Part shown: positions 60,653-64,000 of the stretch, piece by piece
Layout: each line of letters begins with the position of its first letter
Position numbering within the stretch: position 1 is the first letter of the stretch
Assembly: GCA_014385265.1 (NCBI GenBank)
Contig: JACRTJ010000005.1
Span: 1-64,000, forward strand
Length of the DNA: 64,000 nucleotides
DNA from: Enterocloster hominis (ex Liu et al. 2021)
GTDB taxonomy: Bacteria > Bacillota > Clostridia > Lachnospirales > Lachnospiraceae
Direction: 5' to 3'
Made by a program: the position numbers and the translations under genes
The notes under the pieces: generated by a model
Database searches by the model: none
What the model was told of the DNA's origin: nothing
Seen by the model: the letters and a program-made list of their open reading frames with translations, nothing else

Positions 60653-61171
60653 TCAGCATTTTTCCGGTTCCGGATACGTTTCCCCAAAGGTCTCAGCCGT
60701 AATGGATTTGATCTTCTGCTCCTTCATGGGACGGTCGCTGTAATCGGTGCGGACCTCGGCGATCGTATTGACCACGTCCATTCCCTCGATCACCTGGCCG
60801 AAAGCCGCATACTCTCCGTTTAAGTACGGAGCCGCTTCATGCATGATGAAGAACTGGGAACCGGCAGAGTTGGGGTTCATAGCCCTGGCCATGGATAAAA
60901 CGCCCGGCGTATGGGCCAGATCGTTCTGGAAGCCGTTGTGGGAAAACTCGCCCTTGATGCAGTAGCCCGGGCCGCCCATGCCGTTGCCGTCGGGGCAGCC
61001 GCTCTGGATCATAAAGCCCTTGATGACCCGGTGGAAGATCAGGCCGTTATAAAAGCCCTTGTTCACCAGGTTTAAAAAGTTGTTGACTGTATTGGGAGCC
61101 ACCTCCGGGTAAAGCTCTGCCTTTATGATGTCTCCGTTCATCATTTCGATGGTAACTACTGGATTTTTCAT
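60653..61171 (-). CDS. Cyclophilin-type peptidyl-prolyl isomerase
   Basis: This 172-residue protein is a compact bacterial cyclophilin with GLIFHRVIKGFMIQSG, the catalytic FHR, GSQFFIMH and a YAAFGQVIEGMDVV block. No signal peptide is present, so it acts in the cytosol to speed proline isomerisation. The start at 61171 follows AAGGAGA by 7 bases. It leads the pair with the GNAT gene. Confidence 0.95.
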   Translation of the reverse strand: MKNPVVTIEMMNGDIIKAELYPEVAPNTVNNFLNLVNKGFYNGLIFHRVIKGFMIQSGCPDGNGMGGPGYCIKGEFSHNGFQNDLAHTPGVLSMARAMNPNSAGSQFFIMHEAAPYLNGEYAAFGQVIEGMDVVNTIAEVRTDYSDRPMKEQKIKSITAETFGETYPEPEKC

Positions 61172-61271
61172 TGACAATCTCCTTTTCCTGTAATAAAACC
61201 GGGGATGCCATGAAGACATCCCCCATTTCTATCTGATATTATACAGGACACGCTGCCGGATGTCCATACCT

Positions 61272-62051
61272 TTATTGCTTCCGGAGCAGGGCAAACTCGA
61301 TGCGGATGCTGGCCGTCACCTCCATCTCGCCCGGCATGACGCCCATATCCATGACCGCCTCTTCTGCGGCTCCGGCCCCCGGCGCGCTCTTCATGGACAT
61401 ATTGGAGGTCACATACCGGCCCTCCTGGCGGTCTCCGTATTCCTCAATGTTTATAACGTATCCCAGTTCCTGGCCACTGGCCTCTGCCAGGACAGATGCC
61501 CGGGTCTTTGCCAGCTCCACTGCCCGTGCCAGAGCGTCGGCGTAGGCCTCGTCATAGGTGCTGGAATAGTAGGAAATGGACTGGATCTCATTGGCTCCGG
61601 CCGCCACTCCCTGGCTCAGCAGGCTCCCAACCTGGTCCAGAGCCACATCCGATACCTCCACCTGGGTCCGCATCTCATAGCCCACCAGCTTTCTCGCATT
61701 CCCGCTCCAGTCATACATGGGGTTCAGGGAAAAATCCGAGGTGGCAATGGACGTTTCTGCCACTCCCTGGCCCTTTAAATATTCCAGAAGCCCGTTGAGC
61801 TTTTCCGCATTGGCCTGCTGGCATTTTTCTGCGTCCGCATCCTCTGTGGCGATCCCATAGACGATCCGGGCCATGTCCGGCGCCACCTTTACCGTTTCCG
61901 ACGTGCTTAAGGAGATCTTCCTATCTTCCTCCAGGTTCTGCACCTGGATCACATCCGGAACCGTGGTCTTCACCTCCGTGGCGCAGCCCGAAAGCAGAAC
62001 GCTTCCCGCCGCAATACAGCCCGCCGCGATCAGAGCAACTCTTTTTTTCAT
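61272..62051 (-). CDS. SIMPL-domain (DUF541) lipoprotein
   Basis: The 259-residue protein has a lipoprotein signal (LLSGCATEV, lipid-bearing cysteine near residue 23) and a SIMPL domain: SLSTSETVKVAPDMARIVYGI, then YEMRTQVEVSDVALDQVGSLL and ARAVELAKTRASVLAEASGQEL helix. These surface proteins (the YggE/BP26 group) form large oligomers in some species; their job is unclear. AAAAGGAGG precedes the ATG. Confidence 0.9.
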   Translation of the reverse strand: MKKRVALIAAGCIAAGSVLLSGCATEVKTTVPDVIQVQNLEEDRKISLSTSETVKVAPDMARIVYGIATEDADAEKCQQANAEKLNGLLEYLKGQGVAETSIATSDFSLNPMYDWSGNARKLVGYEMRTQVEVSDVALDQVGSLLSQGVAAGANEIQSISYYSSTYDEAYADALARAVELAKTRASVLAEASGQELGYVINIEEYGDRQEGRYVTSNMSMKSAPGAGAAEEAVMDMGVMPGEMEVTASIRIEFALLRKQ

Positions 62052-62482
62052 AACAGCTTCCTCCTTTTCTGATAAAACAGAAATGCAGTCTCTCCTCTTT
62101 ACAGCCCTATTTTACCAGAAAAACCTTTCATCCCCGGGACTTTTCTCTTACGTTTTTTTGAATGAAGTTTTAATTATCCACTACCGTTCATAAAATGTTC
62201 AAATTCTTTTCAAAATTCTTTTACACAATACACATGATTTCTTCATCTTTACAGGATATCATATAACCATAAACAGATAAACATCCGATGCGATGCTGCT
62301 TATAAGATTTTTTTCATAATACTCGGGCTGATAGAAAATATCAGCTCTCCTCCCTTTTTCAAATAATCATTTTGTTGAAAAAAGCACCTGGCGGGGTGCT
62401 TTTTTCATGTCTTTTTCTTTCTGCTCCGGCCCGCCGGAGCCCTCTTCTCCTGCCGGATCCCTTCCATACCGCCAGACGGCAG
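62052..62482. other. AT-rich gap between the SIMPL gene and the AGCS gene
   Basis: It holds the SIMPL ribosome binding site, a weak candidate promoter (TTGAAC-18-GATAAT on the minus strand near 62170-62200) and the terminator at 62378-62405. No gene was found; short frames here are shadows of repeats in the AGCS end. Confidence 0.5.
62378..62405. terminator. Bidirectional terminator after the AGCS gene
   Basis: AAAAAAGCACC and GGGTGCTTTTTT form a perfect stem around TGGCG, with a T-run on both strands. It lies about 80 bases after the symporter stop. Confidence 0.9.
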
Positions 62483-63853
62483 TCAGAGCTCCTTCCCGGC
62501 CCGCCCCGGAGAGCCCACCTTCCCGGATAACAGCACCAGCGCCGCCAGGTTCGGCACCGCCATACATCCGTTGAGCACATCCGAAACCTCCCAGACCAGC
62601 TCCATGGGGCCAAGGCTTCCAAAGAATACGGCGGCCAGATATCCGGCCGTATAGATCCGGACCAGATCTTTTCCGACCGCCTCCCCCAGGTACGAGGCCG
62701 CCTGCCGCCCCATATAATACCAGGCGATGATGGTGGCAAAGGCAAACAGGGCCACGCACATGGACACTGTATATCCGCCCAGGTTCCCCAGGCCCCTGGA
62801 AAAGCAGATCCCGGTCAGCTCTGCCCCGTTTCCGGAAAAGGCCGGAAGCTCTCCGCCCATGGCGCAGAGGATCACCACCGCCGTCAAGGTGCAGCTCACG
62901 ACCGTGTCAAAGAACACCTCAAAGATCGCCCACTGGCCCTGGACGCCTGGATCGCCTTCTGCTGCCCCGTTGAGGACCGCCAGGCTTCCCAGCCCCGCCT
63001 CATTGGAAAAAACGCCCCGGGCGATCCCGTACTGGACGCTTTTGCTGGCCAGGAGCCCCACCGCGCCTCCGGCGGCACTCCGGAACGAAAACGCATCCTG
63101 GAAGATCATCCCAAAGGCAGAGGGAATATTTTCCCGGAACAAAAACAGCACCGCCGCCGAAGCCGCCATATAGATCCCTGCCGACACTGGGACCATCTTT
63201 TCCGCGGCTCCCGCTATGGCCCCGGCTCCCCCGGCCATGATCCTTCCACTTAAAAGCACCAGAAGGCCCCCGATGAGGACCGGCGGCATGGAAAAAGAGA
63301 ACTCAAGGGTCTCGGAAATGGCATTGGCCTGGACCATGCTGCCCATACCAAAGGAGGCCGCCGCGCAGAGCCCGGCGTAAAGGAGCCCGGCCCACCGGCA
63401 GCCAAGGCCCCGTTCCATATAGAGCATGGGGCCGGCCACCCAGCCTCCGCTCCGGTCCCTCTTCCGGTAACGGATCCCCAGCACCGTTTCACCATAGGCC
63501 GTGGCCATGCCCAGAAAGGCAGATACCCACATCCAGAATATGGCCCCCGGCCCTCCCGATAAAAGGGCCGTGGCCACCCCGGCTATGTTCCCTGTACCGA
63601 TGGTAGCTGCCAGGGCCGTACACGCCGACTGGAATGGCGACATTCCCCCGACCGCATCCCCGCCCTGCATGTTTTCCTCATTGGTCCCTGTCTTTTCCGG
63701 AGTTTTCCACAGGCTCCCGGCCGTATTTTTCCACCACCGGGGGAAACCCCAGAACACAAAACCTCTTAACCGGATCGTATAAAGGATCCCCACAGCCAGG
63801 AATAAAACCAGCATCCCCGGCCCCCAGACCATCGTATGGATCCAATGGATCAT
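62483..63853 (-). CDS. Alanine/glycine:sodium symporter (AGCS family)
   Basis: The 456-residue membrane protein has about eleven helices and AGCS marks: TALAATIGTGNIAGVATALLSGGPG, GWVAGPMLYMERGLG, ARGVFSNEAGLGS (the family signature) and FAFATIIAWYYMGRQ. It takes up alanine or glycine with sodium. Residues about 44-68 form a loop with an unusual EKTGTNEENMQGGDAVGG insertion. It is a single gene. Confidence 0.93.
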   Translation of the reverse strand: MIHWIHTMVWGPGMLVLFLAVGILYTIRLRGFVFWGFPRWWKNTAGSLWKTPEKTGTNEENMQGGDAVGGMSPFQSACTALAATIGTGNIAGVATALLSGGPGAIFWMWVSAFLGMATAYGETVLGIRYRKRDRSGGWVAGPMLYMERGLGCRWAGLLYAGLCAAASFGMGSMVQANAISETLEFSFSMPPVLIGGLLVLLSGRIMAGGAGAIAGAAEKMVPVSAGIYMAASAAVLFLFRENIPSAFGMIFQDAFSFRSAAGGAVGLLASKSVQYGIARGVFSNEAGLGSLAVLNGAAEGDPGVQGQWAIFEVFFDTVVSCTLTAVVILCAMGGELPAFSGNGAELTGICFSRGLGNLGGYTVSMCVALFAFATIIAWYYMGRQAASYLGEAVGKDLVRIYTAGYLAAVFFGSLGPMELVWEVSDVLNGCMAVPNLAALVLLSGKVGSPGRAGKEL

Positions 63854-63910
63854 TCCAACCTCCTGCTGCGACTTTTCTCATTATGTTTTATTCCAATTTA
63901 CCGTAAGATA

Positions 63911-63990
63911 TGATATACTGAGGGTATGATGCCGGAGGCAGGATTTCCGATGCCCTCCGGAAACCAGTACAGAAACCAATATAAAGGAGC
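63911..63990 (+). promoter_or_regulatory. Promoter, leader hairpin and ribosome binding site of a gene beyond the right edge
   Basis: An extended -10 (TGATATACT, 63911-63919), a GC hairpin (CCGGAGGCA/TGCCCTCCGG, 63932-63960) and AAAGGAGC (63983-63990) run toward base 64000. The gene itself is not in the window. Confidence 0.5.
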
Positions 63991-64000
63991 TGGTCGATTT

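Noticed and set aside
62359..62759. Two minus-strand frames of about 130 codons at the end of the AGCS gene
   Set aside because: Both are out-of-frame readings of the symporter and run through the terminator.
63854..63910. Glycine riboswitch before the AGCS symporter gene
   Set aside because: The leader is too short and lacks the conserved glycine aptamer elements.

Overview
The window looks like the chromosome of an endospore-forming, anaerobic Firmicute, most likely a GC-rich gut Lachnospiraceae (Clostridium/Enterocloster/Lachnoclostridium type). The reasons are spoIIR, a tryptophan T-box, a CIRCE element, strong AGGAGG ribosome binding sites, TTGACA-17-TATAAT promoters, an APC/AGCS/DAACS transporter set and many Fe-S and PLP anaerobe enzymes. 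This is inference from gene content; no rRNA, tRNA or CRISPR array was recognised. About 61 protein genes are supported, most on the minus strand.

Layout. 1-1356: an IS1182-type transposase cut by the window edge. 1.5-8.3 kb: cysteine desulfidase and C-S lyase genes divergent from a D-peptide/dipeptide catabolic cluster (dppA, XRE-cupin regulator, M19 dipeptidase, serine hydrolase); the two promoters lie back to back around a 14-bp palindrome. 8.3-11.6 kb: ddl-murI-DUF1934-AEC transporter, supplying D-amino acids for the wall. 11.8-12.6 kb: spoIIR. 12.6-20.7 kb: a seven-gene operon of TetR regulator, HlyD-like adaptor, RND permease, two TolC-family proteins and two small genes. 20.9-26.5 kb: a MATE-ftsH-zinc-ribbon-tandem glutaredoxin-nitroreductase operon. 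The TetR promoter carries two copies, and the MATE leader one copy, of the same TGACA-N3-TGTCA operator, which ties both operons into one predicted regulon.

26.7-36.8 kb holds a second MATE gene, IclR, rho, rarA, a polysaccharide deacetylase, an Lsa-like ABC-F ATPase with a three-codon upstream ORF and three tandem intrinsic terminators in its leader, then a thioesterase, dihydrouridine synthase and HD hydrolase. 36.9-43.5 kb is more accessory: an MNT/HEPN toxin-antitoxin pair, a DAACS symporter, a SagB-type reductase coupled to an orphan pseudopilin, a cell-wall-binding secreted protein, a small unit with (AAGC)11, and hicAB lying between 62-bp direct repeats copied from the end of the neighbouring ABC ATPase gene. 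43.5-46.8 kb is a tryptophan-type ABC importer behind a T-box whose specifier reads UGG.

46.9-64 kb: a lone OLD-family ATPase/TOPRIM protein with a CxxCxxC knuckle, an unrecognised 404-residue protein carrying a sodium-pump-decarboxylase-like motif, an APC permease divergent from cstA, an SDR, a NUDIX-TrmH pair, an hsp20 gene under CIRCE, an ispE-GntR-66aa-aldo/keto reductase operon, a cyclophilin-GNAT pair, a SIMPL lipoprotein and an AGCS symporter. The last bases hold a promoter and ribosome binding site for a gene beyond the edge.
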